From NCBI RefSeq assembly GCF_003858645.1, contig NZ_RQJP01000003.1, forward strand, positions 558,001 to 622,000: a stretch of DNA of 64,000 nucleotides. Reading direction: 5' to 3'. This DNA comes from Larkinella knui. Its GTDB lineage: Bacteria > Bacteroidota > Bacteroidia > Cytophagales > Spirosomataceae. This document shows positions 18,868 to 27,100 of this stretch, in pieces (the stretch's first letter is position 1; the number at the start of each line of letters is the position of its first letter). Both the position numbers and the translations under genes were made by a program. The notes under the pieces were generated by a model, which saw only the letters and a program-made list of their open reading frames with translations, did no database searches and was not told the DNA's origin.

Positions 18868-21465
18868 TTATCGCTGCAACTCAAGGCGATAGGTGTTGAT
18901 CTGAAAAGGAGCCAATTCAATAGCCGGACCGCCCTGCGTCGTATTCAACCGGCGTTCATTCGTTTCGAGGTGCGTGGTTTGCCAGGCGCTGCGAATCGGT
19001 TGAGGTAATTGTACTTTCGGCGCAACGGCGGAATTCTTCAGGTTCCAGAACCGGACAATCACGCCCGAATTGGCTCCTTCTTCGCCCGGTTTCAAGGCCC
19101 AGAGCAAAACATTTTTGTCTGATATCCGCAACAGTGAATGCGTCACCGGGGGAAAGTTGCCGATAGAACCGGTGACTTCTCCCGTTGCCAGCGGGTTCTG
19201 GTGTTCAAGGGAAAACCGCATAGCCGCCAAGGGGTCAAAAGCGGTCGCGTGGGTGGTCAGGGCAAACTGATACCGGAATGCGGTGGCTCCGTTCTGCTGC
19301 TGGATTCCCAGCTTTTCACCATCGACCTGACCACCCGCCAACGCACTGAGTTGGGGCGATTGCTCCCAGAGTGAATCCGGTGTGCTTTGCCCCAGTTTGA
19401 AAAAACTGCAATCCTGGTTGGACAGCGTTACGCCGTAATTCGATTCGCTCAAATCAGCGAAGTGATTGAACGTCAGCCAGTCGTATCGGGCATTTTCGTT
19501 GGCGTAGTGTCCTCCCCGCGCTTCTTTTCTGGCCGTCAGAATGGCCCCCAGTTCTTCGTGGTGTGAGGTTGGCTGGGCAAGATTGAACGAAAACGCCCAG
19601 GTTTTTACGTCGCCAAAATTGGCGTCGATGCGGTTTTCAATGTCAATCCGGGGCGGTCCGGCGTCCCGGCTATTTTTAAACAACGTCACCCGAACCGTGT
19701 GCGCAATCGGATCATTGGAAACCGCCTTTAACGTGACCGAAACCGGCCCTTCGTTTTCAATCTCCAGCGGGTTTCCGGCATCCGGGTTGACTGATCCAAG
19801 ATCATTGAAAAACCGCCCATCCACCGGGCTGACAACGGCCCGGTTGCCAGCCCGGAGATCGACCAGCTCACTGATAACCCCCGATTTACGCAGCCGAAGC
19901 CGGTAATACGCATTCTGGATCAACTCGTCTTTTACCTGAGCCGCCACCGGTTTTCGGGCCGGAACACCGGGCTGAATTTCAAAAACTTTGTAGCCAACCG
20001 ATGGAATATTCTCGGCCCAAATCCGCAGATACGACTTCCCTTCTTTGCGAATCACCTGACTGGCAACTTCTGTATTCGTTTGTAAATCAATTACTTTAAC
20101 CGGATTAGTTCCTAAAAACAGGAAATCGGCCACATCGCTGCGAACCCAGCTCAACGGATTGAACACATAAAACCGGGTTTGATTAGCCTTTTTTATCTGA
20201 TTACCCATTGCTGCCAAAGCCCGGTGGTAGAGGGTATCCGCGTAGCTCGTGATGGCGTTCTTTTGTTTGATCTGCCACGCGGCCCGTTCCTGGCGGGAAA
20301 CCGGCCCGTCGGCGGTCCAGTCGTGTTCCCAATACAGGCCGTAGGCTTCCCAGGCCGCCTGCCGGGCTGATGTCAGTTCAGAAAAAAATGTACTGTCTTT
20401 CAACGAAACGAATGCAGCCAGCGCTTCGGCCGTGCGGAGCTTTTCAGTGGCCCGCCGAACCTCGGCGGTGGTTTCGTTCATTGATGCCGGATACACATCC
20501 CATTCATTACCAAAGGAAACCGACTGCGCCGGGATGTTTTGGTAACTCCGCTCCACATCCCGGAAAAAATCCTCTTCGTTCGACACACGAACCTTCCGCA
20601 GCGGGGTGGTCGTGTTTTGGGCGGCCGCAACAAACGCAGGAGCCTGAAACGTCGCCAGATCGTCCCAGCCATAGCCAAAGGCTCCGGCCACGTTGTAGGG
20701 ATAGGCTGATTGGGGCGAAATGGTATCGCACAAAGCCTCCAGAACCGGAACCCGGCTGCTAATATCCGGCAGTGGATTCTGAATTTTTTTCTCGGTGCGG
20801 GCTTCGGCATAGCCCCCCAGATCGACAGACTGCGGGCTTCGGTTGTACCATTTCATCAAGACACTGCGGTTGTCGAAACCCCGATACCGATACAACTGGT
20901 GCTTGCGAATCTTGAGCTTCGACTCAATTTTGGAGGCACAACTGCACACGCCCCGCCAACTGTATCGGGCTCCCGAACCCGCCCAGAGCGAGCTTAAACC
21001 GAACGGCAGGGTCTGATTTTCCATGCAAACCGCCAGCGGAAAGCGCAGGTCGTGCTTCCGTTCGAGTTGCCCGGCGTAATACATACCCCGCAAAACGGCC
21101 TCGGTCGGTTGTCCGCCGTAGGTGCTGACCAGCGTATTTAACGGGCTGCTGATGTGCCCCGATCGTATGTACTCAAGGAGCTTGTTAAACTGGGCCGGAG
21201 GCCGGTATTTCTGGTAAATTTTCAACCAGTAACTGCCGTCGCAATTGAAACGGGTCTGAAAATCAGCGGGGTTATTTTTCGTCGAATCGATTTGCCGGAT
21301 GTAATAATCCAGCATCCGGACAAAGGCCGTATCGTATTGGGCTTCGTTGCCCGTCCACATGTAGTCGGTGTGGTCGTCGTTGGCCAGGTAAAGACGTTTG
21401 ACGGGCTGGGCCTGTAGGGCGGAAAAACAAGCCAGCAAAAAAACGGTGTGTAATCCTCTTTTCAT
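18868..21465 (-). CDS. GH38-like (alpha-mannosidase-related) secreted glycoside hydrolase, copy 2
   Basis: This 865-residue protein has a signal peptide (about 1-19, SALQAQ) and the layout of GH38. LANDDHTDYMW (His32, Asp34) matches the metal-binding H-x-D-x-x-W motif. FNCDGSYWLKIYQKY and the STYGGQPTEAVLRGMYYAGQ segment match the barrel elements of the family. TEKLRTAEALAAF is the three-helix bundle, and His381 in YWEHDWTADGP could be the last metal ligand. Where GH38 has its Asp nucleophile (xxDPFGhS) this protein has CMENQTLPFGLSS, with Glu149/Asn150. The remaining half is beta-sandwich. It is the last gene of the minus-strand operon, 13 bp after the SIS gene, and a paralog of the gene at 24445. 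The family relation is from motifs; specificity is unknown. Confidence 0.72.
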   Translation of the reverse strand: MKRGLHTVFLLACFSALQAQPVKRLYLANDDHTDYMWTGNEAQYDTAFVRMLDYYIRQIDSTKNNPADFQTRFNCDGSYWLKIYQKYRPPAQFNKLLEYIRSGHISSPLNTLVSTYGGQPTEAVLRGMYYAGQLERKHDLRFPLAVCMENQTLPFGLSSLWAGSGARYSWRGVCSCASKIESKLKIRKHQLYRYRGFDNRSVLMKWYNRSPQSVDLGGYAEARTEKKIQNPLPDISSRVPVLEALCDTISPQSAYPYNVAGAFGYGWDDLATFQAPAFVAAAQNTTTPLRKVRVSNEEDFFRDVERSYQNIPAQSVSFGNEWDVYPASMNETTAEVRRATEKLRTAEALAAFVSLKDSTFFSELTSARQAAWEAYGLYWEHDWTADGPVSRQERAAWQIKQKNAITSYADTLYHRALAAMGNQIKKANQTRFYVFNPLSWVRSDVADFLFLGTNPVKVIDLQTNTEVASQVIRKEGKSYLRIWAENIPSVGYKVFEIQPGVPARKPVAAQVKDELIQNAYYRLRLRKSGVISELVDLRAGNRAVVSPVDGRFFNDLGSVNPDAGNPLEIENEGPVSVTLKAVSNDPIAHTVRVTLFKNSRDAGPPRIDIENRIDANFGDVKTWAFSFNLAQPTSHHEELGAILTARKEARGGHYANENARYDWLTFNHFADLSESNYGVTLSNQDCSFFKLGQSTPDSLWEQSPQLSALAGGQVDGEKLGIQQQNGATAFRYQFALTTHATAFDPLAAMRFSLEHQNPLATGEVTGSIGNFPPVTHSLLRISDKNVLLWALKPGEEGANSGVIVRFWNLKNSAVAPKVQLPQPIRSAWQTTHLETNERRLNTTQGGPAIELAPFQINTYRLELQR

Positions 21466-21478
21466 GCGCTGCTGATTG

Positions 21479-22399
21479 TCAAATCGCTTCCGTCACTTTG
21501 CCGCCGACCACAAAGGTCTCGCCGATGTTCAGCTTCAGCGCCAGGTAATACGCCATAAAATTAAACGGAATGATGTTGGGCAGAATCGACTGGTTTTCGT
21601 CCACATCCGGTTCTTCGATCATCAACACATGCCCGCCTGAACCGGCGATCAATTCCGATAGCCGCCGGGTTCGTTCGTAGGCCGGGCCTTTCGCCAGAAT
21701 CTGAATCACGATGCTGTTTCTGGCGGTTTCTTTCGGACCGTGATCGTACTGCGCCATCGGCAATCCGTGAAAATTCAGTTTGGTGCTTTCGCTTAAAATC
21801 AGAGCGGCTTCGCAGGCCGTTGCGATGTTGGGGCCACTTCCCGTTATATACATGCCGTGAATGCGGTGTTGCGTCAACACACTAAAAACCGCATCCGCCA
21901 GTTGTTCGCCCTGTTCCCGGTAGCGGTTCATGGACTTAGTGATCCGTTCTACGGAGGCCGCAGGCGACAAACCGAACCCTTTGAACAGGGCAATCAAGGT
22001 GTTGACGTACGTTTTTGACGAGGAATACTGCTCCGCTCCCGCCCGAATCGGCACAACCTGCGACACGTTCGATGCCGTACACAACGCACTGCCGGTGTCA
22101 TTGGAAACGGCCACGTACTGATCGAACAACGCCCGACACCAGAGCACTTCGCTGCTCCGGCCCGACTGCGACAACAGAACCGCCAGCGGTTTTTTCGCCC
22201 CTTTGGCCAGGTAGTAAAAATAGTCGGAGGCCAGTTCCGGGTAAATCGGTAGTCCCATGTATTTGAACGCCAGTGGGGCAAAGTACGACGAGCCCATGCC
22301 CAGATACGGAACCTGCAACGGAAGCGGTTCTGTCGCGCTCTGTAGCACATCGGCAGCCCGGGTCGGTATTTCTAAAATCTCACTCAAAATTGGATTCAT
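21479..22399 (-). CDS. SIS-domain sugar-phosphate binding protein (AgaS/GlmS-like isomerase)
   Basis: This 306-residue cytoplasmic protein has two SIS domains (about 25-160 and 185-300). The phosphosugar-binding serine-rich loops appear as LGMGSSYFA, LLSQSGRSSEVLW and YITGSGPNIATACEAALILSE. ESTKLNFHGLPMAQYDHGPKE is the GlmS/AgaS-like active-site region with the conserved His/Glu. The start is placed at the ATG at 22399 (MNPILSEILEIPTRAADVLQ). A frame open further upstream runs through a 35-bp inverted repeat and is not protein-like. It probably isomerises or deaminates a sugar phosphate made by the ROK kinase of the same operon. The reaction (ketose/aldose isomerase or amino-sugar deaminase) is not decidable from the sequence. 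Confidence 0.85.
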   Translation of the reverse strand: MNPILSEILEIPTRAADVLQSATEPLPLQVPYLGMGSSYFAPLAFKYMGLPIYPELASDYFYYLAKGAKKPLAVLLSQSGRSSEVLWCRALFDQYVAVSNDTGSALCTASNVSQVVPIRAGAEQYSSSKTYVNTLIALFKGFGLSPAASVERITKSMNRYREQGEQLADAVFSVLTQHRIHGMYITGSGPNIATACEAALILSESTKLNFHGLPMAQYDHGPKETARNSIVIQILAKGPAYERTRRLSELIAGSGGHVLMIEEPDVDENQSILPNIIPFNFMAYYLALKLNIGETFVVGGKVTEAI

Positions 22400-22421
22400 A
22401 GTCAAGTTTTGATGGGTTGAA

Positions 22422-22512
22422 GGATGGGAACACGGATGGAACGGATGCAACGGATTTTCACGGATAAAATCTGTTTTAATCCGTTGCATCCGTTCCATCC
22501 GTGTTCCCATCC
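22422..22512. repeat. Perfect 35-bp inverted repeat inside the operon
   Basis: Arms 22422-22456 and 22478-22512 are perfect reverse complements and enclose a 21-nt AT-rich loop. Each arm is itself built from tandem variants of the unit CGGATGNAA, giving a layered structure. It fills the gap between the DMT-permease gene and the SIS gene in one polycistronic unit, so it would be transcribed as a very stable hairpin. There is no T-run directly after it, so it is not a typical terminator. It may be a REP-like interspersed element or an mRNA processing or stability element. Confidence 0.9.
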
Positions 22513-22533
22513 CATTGCTTAAAAGTCTCGTAG

Positions 22534-23475
22534 TTAAGCTTGATTGATGGCAGGTTTCGGTTCTGTTTTTTCTTTTTCATACGACAAGGTCAACGCGCCG
22601 ACGATGGCGAGCAGAATGCCCAGCGTTTCAATCAGGGATAGACTTTCGGACAGAAAAATCAGGGCTAAAATAATGGTAAAAACCGGTTGCAGCGCACCGG
22701 CAATCGTGGTGACTTTCGAGGCTTTTCCTTCGGCGCTGTAGGCCGCAAAACTCGCCAGAACGCCCAGCCCGTTGAGCATCCCGGCCAGCGAACCCAGCAT
22801 CAGCGTTTTCGTAGACATCGCAAAATCGGCCCAGCCGAAACCGACAAAAACCAGGGCGATCAAAACCGATGACACGATGAAACTGACGTAGGACCATTCC
22901 GCCGAAATGTGGTTGGTCGTCTCTTTCTGGGCCGCACTGAAAACGCCCCAGAAAAACAGGGCCACCAGTGAATACAACAACCACCGACGGTCGGCCCCGG
23001 AATTCTGCCCGATGGTCTGGAAAAAAGCCGCCGGGTTATCAAACAACAACGACTCGCCCGACAGCATCACCACGGCCGGAATGGCCAGCAAAATACCGAT
23101 GGCATTGATCCCGTTCAGTTTTTCCCTGAACACCAGCAGGGCAATGACGATGGTAACGAGCGGATACAGATTGGTGACCGGAATGACGATGGCCGCCAGA
23201 CCGCCCGCACTGAAGGCCTTGTAAACCGCCACATTGCCCGTCACGGCCAGCACGCCCGCTACCAGTCCCCAACCAATGCCTTTGCGACCGGGTTTTTCAG
23301 TCCGGACTTTCCTGACCACCAGGGGCAGGGTCAGCAGCATGCCTACGCTGAATAAAACGTGGTTCGTAAAGGGGCTGACCTCGTCCGAAATCAGCTTTGC
23401 CACCACACCCCAGGTTCCCCAGAAAAAAGCTGCGGCAATCGAGTACAAAATCCATCCTCCGTATTTCGTCTTCAT
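22534..23475 (-). CDS. DMT-superfamily (EamA) inner-membrane permease
   Basis: This 313-residue protein has ten predicted transmembrane helices in two EamA repeats (about 1-145 and 160-300), each starting with the signature WILYSIAAAFFWGTWGVVAK or LLYSLVALFFWGVFSAAQK. The start at the ATG at 23475 (MKTKYGGW) puts the first helix at residue 6; a frame open further upstream adds no plausible sequence. It resembles the GRP/RhaT-like sugar and metabolite permeases of the DMT group. It lies between the ROK kinase and the SIS gene in the minus-strand operon, so it is probably the inner-membrane importer for the released sugar. Confidence 0.9.
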   Translation of the reverse strand: MKTKYGGWILYSIAAAFFWGTWGVVAKLISDEVSPFTNHVLFSVGMLLTLPLVVRKVRTEKPGRKGIGWGLVAGVLAVTGNVAVYKAFSAGGLAAIVIPVTNLYPLVTIVIALLVFREKLNGINAIGILLAIPAVVMLSGESLLFDNPAAFFQTIGQNSGADRRWLLYSLVALFFWGVFSAAQKETTNHISAEWSYVSFIVSSVLIALVFVGFGWADFAMSTKTLMLGSLAGMLNGLGVLASFAAYSAEGKASKVTTIAGALQPVFTIILALIFLSESLSLIETLGILLAIVGALTLSYEKEKTEPKPAINQA

Positions 23476-23519
23476 CGTTTCTGTGGGTCGTTGACGCGTG
23501 ACAATCATTCCAAAAACCG

Positions 23520-24437
23520 CTAGTTGAATAGCGCAGCACTGCCCAGAATACCGGCTTCTTCTTCCAGAACGGAGAGCGTAAGCACGGTTTTATACGCTTT
23601 ATAGGGATTCAATAAGCCGGGATTATGCAGCGAACCGATTTCCGGTTTCAACCCTTTGGCAATGCCTCCGCCCAGTACGATGCAATCAGGCGCATAAAGG
23701 TTGACGTAGTTGTCGATCCCGGTTTTCAAATACCCGGTGTATTCCCGAACGATGGCTTCGGCATCGGAATTTCCGCGCTGTTTTTCGGCAAAGATGGTTT
23801 CAGCGGTCATCGGCAGATGCGGGTATTTCTGCGACCAGCCCAACCGGTTGGCCATCAGCGCGATACCGGAAGCCGCGACCAGCGATTCGAGACACCCGGT
23901 TTTGCCACAATAACAAACCGTATCGTTCGTGGTGATCGTCAGGTGACCGCCCATGTGAGCGAACGGCAACGATCCGTCGAGTTGGCCATCGATGGTAAAT
24001 CCCAGTCCCAAACCGGTTCCCAGCGTCAGCACCAGAACGCGACGATAGCCCCGGCCCTGCCCGTACAGCGATTCACCCAGGGCTACCAGCCGCGCATCGT
24101 TGTCGACCCGGCAGGGCAACTGGTGCTGCTCCTGAATTTTCCCGGCCAGCGGATAATCTTCCATAAATTCGAGAAAACCGTAGGTCGAATCCACGGTTCC
24201 ATTGGCAAACACAAAGCTCGGTACACCAATTCCAACCCCGGCGATGGACAACTGTTCCGTTTCAGCCCGGGCCTTGAACTGTTCGATTGCTTCGCCGATT
24301 TCCTGCAAAAACCGCGTGTCGTCCTGAGTTTCGGTGGGCCGGATCACCCGATCCGCGACCCGCCCGGTTTCCAGATCGACCAGTCCGATTTTGGTGCGGG
24401 TTCCCCCGATGTCGATGCCTATGGCAAGTTTTTTCAC
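23520..24437 (-). CDS. ROK family sugar kinase
   Basis: This 305-residue cytoplasmic kinase has the ATP-binding motif AIGIDIGGTRTKIGLVD at the N-terminus and the sugar-binding and catalytic strand with VDNDARLVALGESLYG. It also has the second phosphate loop LTLGTGLGLGFTIDGQL and the zinc-binding CYCGKTGCLESLVAASG. The GTG at 24437 is the likely start because it begins 7 bp after the preceding hydrolase gene ends and puts the nucleotide loop at residue 7. An ATG at 24491 would overlap the hydrolase by 47 bp. It should phosphorylate the monosaccharide brought in by the DMT permease. ROK kinases use glucose, mannose, fructose or N-acetyl sugars; the choice here is open. Confidence 0.92.
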   Translation of the reverse strand: MKKLAIGIDIGGTRTKIGLVDLETGRVADRVIRPTETQDDTRFLQEIGEAIEQFKARAETEQLSIAGVGIGVPSFVFANGTVDSTYGFLEFMEDYPLAGKIQEQHQLPCRVDNDARLVALGESLYGQGRGYRRVLVLTLGTGLGLGFTIDGQLDGSLPFAHMGGHLTITTNDTVCYCGKTGCLESLVAASGIALMANRLGWSQKYPHLPMTAETIFAEKQRGNSDAEAIVREYTGYLKTGIDNYVNLYAPDCIVLGGGIAKGLKPEIGSLHNPGLLNPYKAYKTVLTLSVLEEEAGILGSAALFN

Positions 24438-24444
24438 GTACGAA

Positions 24445-27081
24445 TCAGTTAGCGAGTTGAAGCCGGTACGAGTTGAGTTGATGCGGGGCAAACCGGATCG
24501 GCAAGGTGTGGTTGTCGGGTTTCAAAAGCTGTTCGTTGGTTTCGATGTGGGTGGTTTTCCACGCCCGGCGAATCGGTTTTGCTACGGTTATGGTTGGCGT
24601 CACCGGTTTTCCATTGAAATTCCAGAACCGGGCCATCAACCCCGCTCCGATTCCGTCTTCGCTGGGTTTCAGGCTCCAGAGCAGCACATTCGGATCGCTG
24701 GTGGTCAACAGCGAAAAGGTTGACTGAGGATCGGAATTCCGGTTACCCGTTACGGCTCCCGTTACCAGCGGATTCTGGTGTTCCAGGGCAAACTTCATGG
24801 CAACAACCGGCTCAAAATCACCCTGATGCGGATGGAGGGCAAATTGATACAAAAAATTGGTTTGACCATTCTGTCCAAAAATGCCCAGCACGCCCTGGTC
24901 TTCCCGCTTCGTATCGACCTGCCCACCGGCCAGCGCATTCAACTGCGGAGATTGCTCCCAGAGCGAATCGACCGTACTGTGTCCCAATTTAAAAAAACTA
25001 CAATCCAGATTCGATAGGGTCACGCCATAATTTCTCTCACTCAAATCGGCGAAGTGATTGAAGGTCTGCCAGTCGAGTCGGGCGTTCTGAGCCGCGTAGT
25101 GACCGCCCCGCGTTTCTTTTTTAGCAGTTAGAATGGCGCCCAGCTCTTCGTGCCGGGTGGTTGGCTGGTTCAGATTAAACGAAAACGCCCAGGTTTTTAC
25201 GTCGCTGAAATTAGCCTGAATCCGGTTCTCGATCTCGATGCGGGGCGTTCCGGCGTCCCGGCTGTTGGCAAAAACCGTCACCCGAACCGTGTGCGGCACC
25301 GGAACCGGCGAAACCGCTTTCAACGTCACCGACACCGGACCCGCGTTTTCGACCACAACCGGGCTGCCTTCGTCGACGTTCGGAGCGCCCAGGTCATTGA
25401 GGTACTTCCCATCCATCGGTTTCACCAGTTGCCGGTTGGCCAGACTGTCGTACAGGTCGGTGATGGCCCCCGACGGGCTAAGCCGAATGCGATACCGGGC
25501 CGTTCGAATGGTTTCGCCGACAACCGCAGCGGCCACCGGCAAGGAGGGCGATGGACCGGTTTTGATCTCGAAAACTTTGTAACCCACCGACGGCACCCCT
25601 TCGGCGAAGATGCGAAGAAACCGCTTCCCCTCTTGCGTAATCAACTGGCTGGCAACGGTTTTTCCGGTAGAAACATCGACCACCTGAATGGAACCCGAAC
25701 CGGCATAAGCAAAATCCGCGACATCGCTCCGGCTCCAGTTCAGTGGATTGAACACATAAAACCGGGGGTTTGCAGTCTGGCGGATTTGCCTGCCCAGCGT
25801 TGTTGCCGAAAGCAAAAACAACGAGTCGACATACCCACTGATCTGCCGCTGAATTTTGATCTGCCACTGCGCCCGCACCGGCTGTTTGACCGGGCCGTCG
25901 GCGGTCCAGTTGTGTTCCCAATACATCCCGAACGACTCCCAGGCCAAATTCCGGGCGGTAGTCAGGCGGCTGGCAAAACCGGGGGTTTTCAAGGCCACCA
26001 GCGACGCCAGGGCTTCGGCAGCCCGGAGTTTTTCGGTCGAACGGCGAACCTGGGCGGTGGTTTCGTTCATCGACGCACAGTATAGATCCCACTCGTTGCC
26101 GTAGCTTACCGATTCGAAAGGCAGCTTTGGGTAACTCCGGGCAACGTCCTGAAAAAAGTCTTCCTCGTTCGAAACCCGCACCTTTCGGGTGGGCGTCGTT
26201 TCGGCTTTGGCCGCATCTACAAAAGGCTGAGACACATAGGTATTCAGGTCGTCGTGACCATATCCAAACGCGCCGGCGACATTATAGGGATACGCTGAAT
26301 TTGGGGAGATCGTATCACACATCGCATCCAGCCCGTTGACAATCTGCCGCAGTTCCTTCATCGTATTGACCGATTTAATGACCAGCCGACATTCCGCATA
26401 GCCTCCAAACGCCGTGTGGGCTTTGGGCCGACCGTCATACCGGTACCATTTCATCAACACGCCGGACGAATCCAAACCGGTGTAGCGGTACAACTGGTGA
26501 CGGCGGTTGGCCCGGTATTCGTAGGTCATCTGACTGCCGTAGCCGCCAATGCCTTTCCAGCTATATTTCGCACCCGACCCGGCCCACAGTGAGCTTAATC
26601 CCAACGGCAAGGTGTTGTTTTCCATCGCTTCGGCCAGTGTAAACCGCAGGCCGTAAGCGCGTTCCAGTTGCCCGGCATAAAACATACCCCGGAGTACGGC
26701 TTCGGTCGGCTGGGCACCATAGGTGCTGACCAGCGTGTTCAACGGGCTGCCGATGTGGCCGGACCGGATGGCCGCAATGAGCCGGTTAAACCGGGCCGGT
26801 GAGCGGTATTTCTGATACGCCCGCAGCCAGTAGCTGCCGTCGCAATTGAACCGTGCCTGAAAATCGGACGGATTCGACCGGGTGGCGTCGATCTGGTCGA
26901 GGTAATAATCAAGCATCTTGACAAAAGCCGTGTCGTAGTTGGCTTCGTTGGCCGTCCACATGTAATCGGTGTGATCGTCATTGGCCAGATACAGGCGTTT
27001 CACCGGCTGGGCGTTTGCGGCCGAAAAGCAAAGCAGCGTAAAAAAGAGAAAGTATCGCACAAATGTGGGAGGTTGTTCCAC
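24445..27081 (-). CDS. GH38-like (alpha-mannosidase-related) secreted glycoside hydrolase, copy 1
   Basis: This 878-residue paralog of the gene at 18868 matches it closely from end to end. The signal peptide ends near residue 25 (SAANAQ). His37 and Asp39 in LANDDHTDYMW are the H-x-D metal site. FNCDGSYWLRAYQKY and STYGAQPTEAVLRGMFYAGQ repeat those of the other copy. The nucleophile region again reads AMENNTLPLGLSS, so Glu154/Asn155 replace the usual Asp. EHNWTADGP carries the distal His. It follows the SusD gene by 19 bp and is the first enzyme of the operon. The same substitutions in two diverged copies suggest a family trait, not decay. Glycan hydrolysis is inferred; the bond is unknown. 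Confidence 0.72.
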   Translation of the reverse strand: MEQPPTFVRYFLFFTLLCFSAANAQPVKRLYLANDDHTDYMWTANEANYDTAFVKMLDYYLDQIDATRSNPSDFQARFNCDGSYWLRAYQKYRSPARFNRLIAAIRSGHIGSPLNTLVSTYGAQPTEAVLRGMFYAGQLERAYGLRFTLAEAMENNTLPLGLSSLWAGSGAKYSWKGIGGYGSQMTYEYRANRRHQLYRYTGLDSSGVLMKWYRYDGRPKAHTAFGGYAECRLVIKSVNTMKELRQIVNGLDAMCDTISPNSAYPYNVAGAFGYGHDDLNTYVSQPFVDAAKAETTPTRKVRVSNEEDFFQDVARSYPKLPFESVSYGNEWDLYCASMNETTAQVRRSTEKLRAAEALASLVALKTPGFASRLTTARNLAWESFGMYWEHNWTADGPVKQPVRAQWQIKIQRQISGYVDSLFLLSATTLGRQIRQTANPRFYVFNPLNWSRSDVADFAYAGSGSIQVVDVSTGKTVASQLITQEGKRFLRIFAEGVPSVGYKVFEIKTGPSPSLPVAAAVVGETIRTARYRIRLSPSGAITDLYDSLANRQLVKPMDGKYLNDLGAPNVDEGSPVVVENAGPVSVTLKAVSPVPVPHTVRVTVFANSRDAGTPRIEIENRIQANFSDVKTWAFSFNLNQPTTRHEELGAILTAKKETRGGHYAAQNARLDWQTFNHFADLSERNYGVTLSNLDCSFFKLGHSTVDSLWEQSPQLNALAGGQVDTKREDQGVLGIFGQNGQTNFLYQFALHPHQGDFEPVVAMKFALEHQNPLVTGAVTGNRNSDPQSTFSLLTTSDPNVLLWSLKPSEDGIGAGLMARFWNFNGKPVTPTITVAKPIRRAWKTTHIETNEQLLKPDNHTLPIRFAPHQLNSYRLQLAN

Positions 27082-27100
27082 TGTAAAACGGATTCGGGGT

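Noticed and set aside
22400-22510. N-terminal extension of the SIS protein by 37 codons
   Set aside because: It is a translation of the inverted repeat (H, P and S rich) and not conserved-looking; the ATG at 22399 fits.
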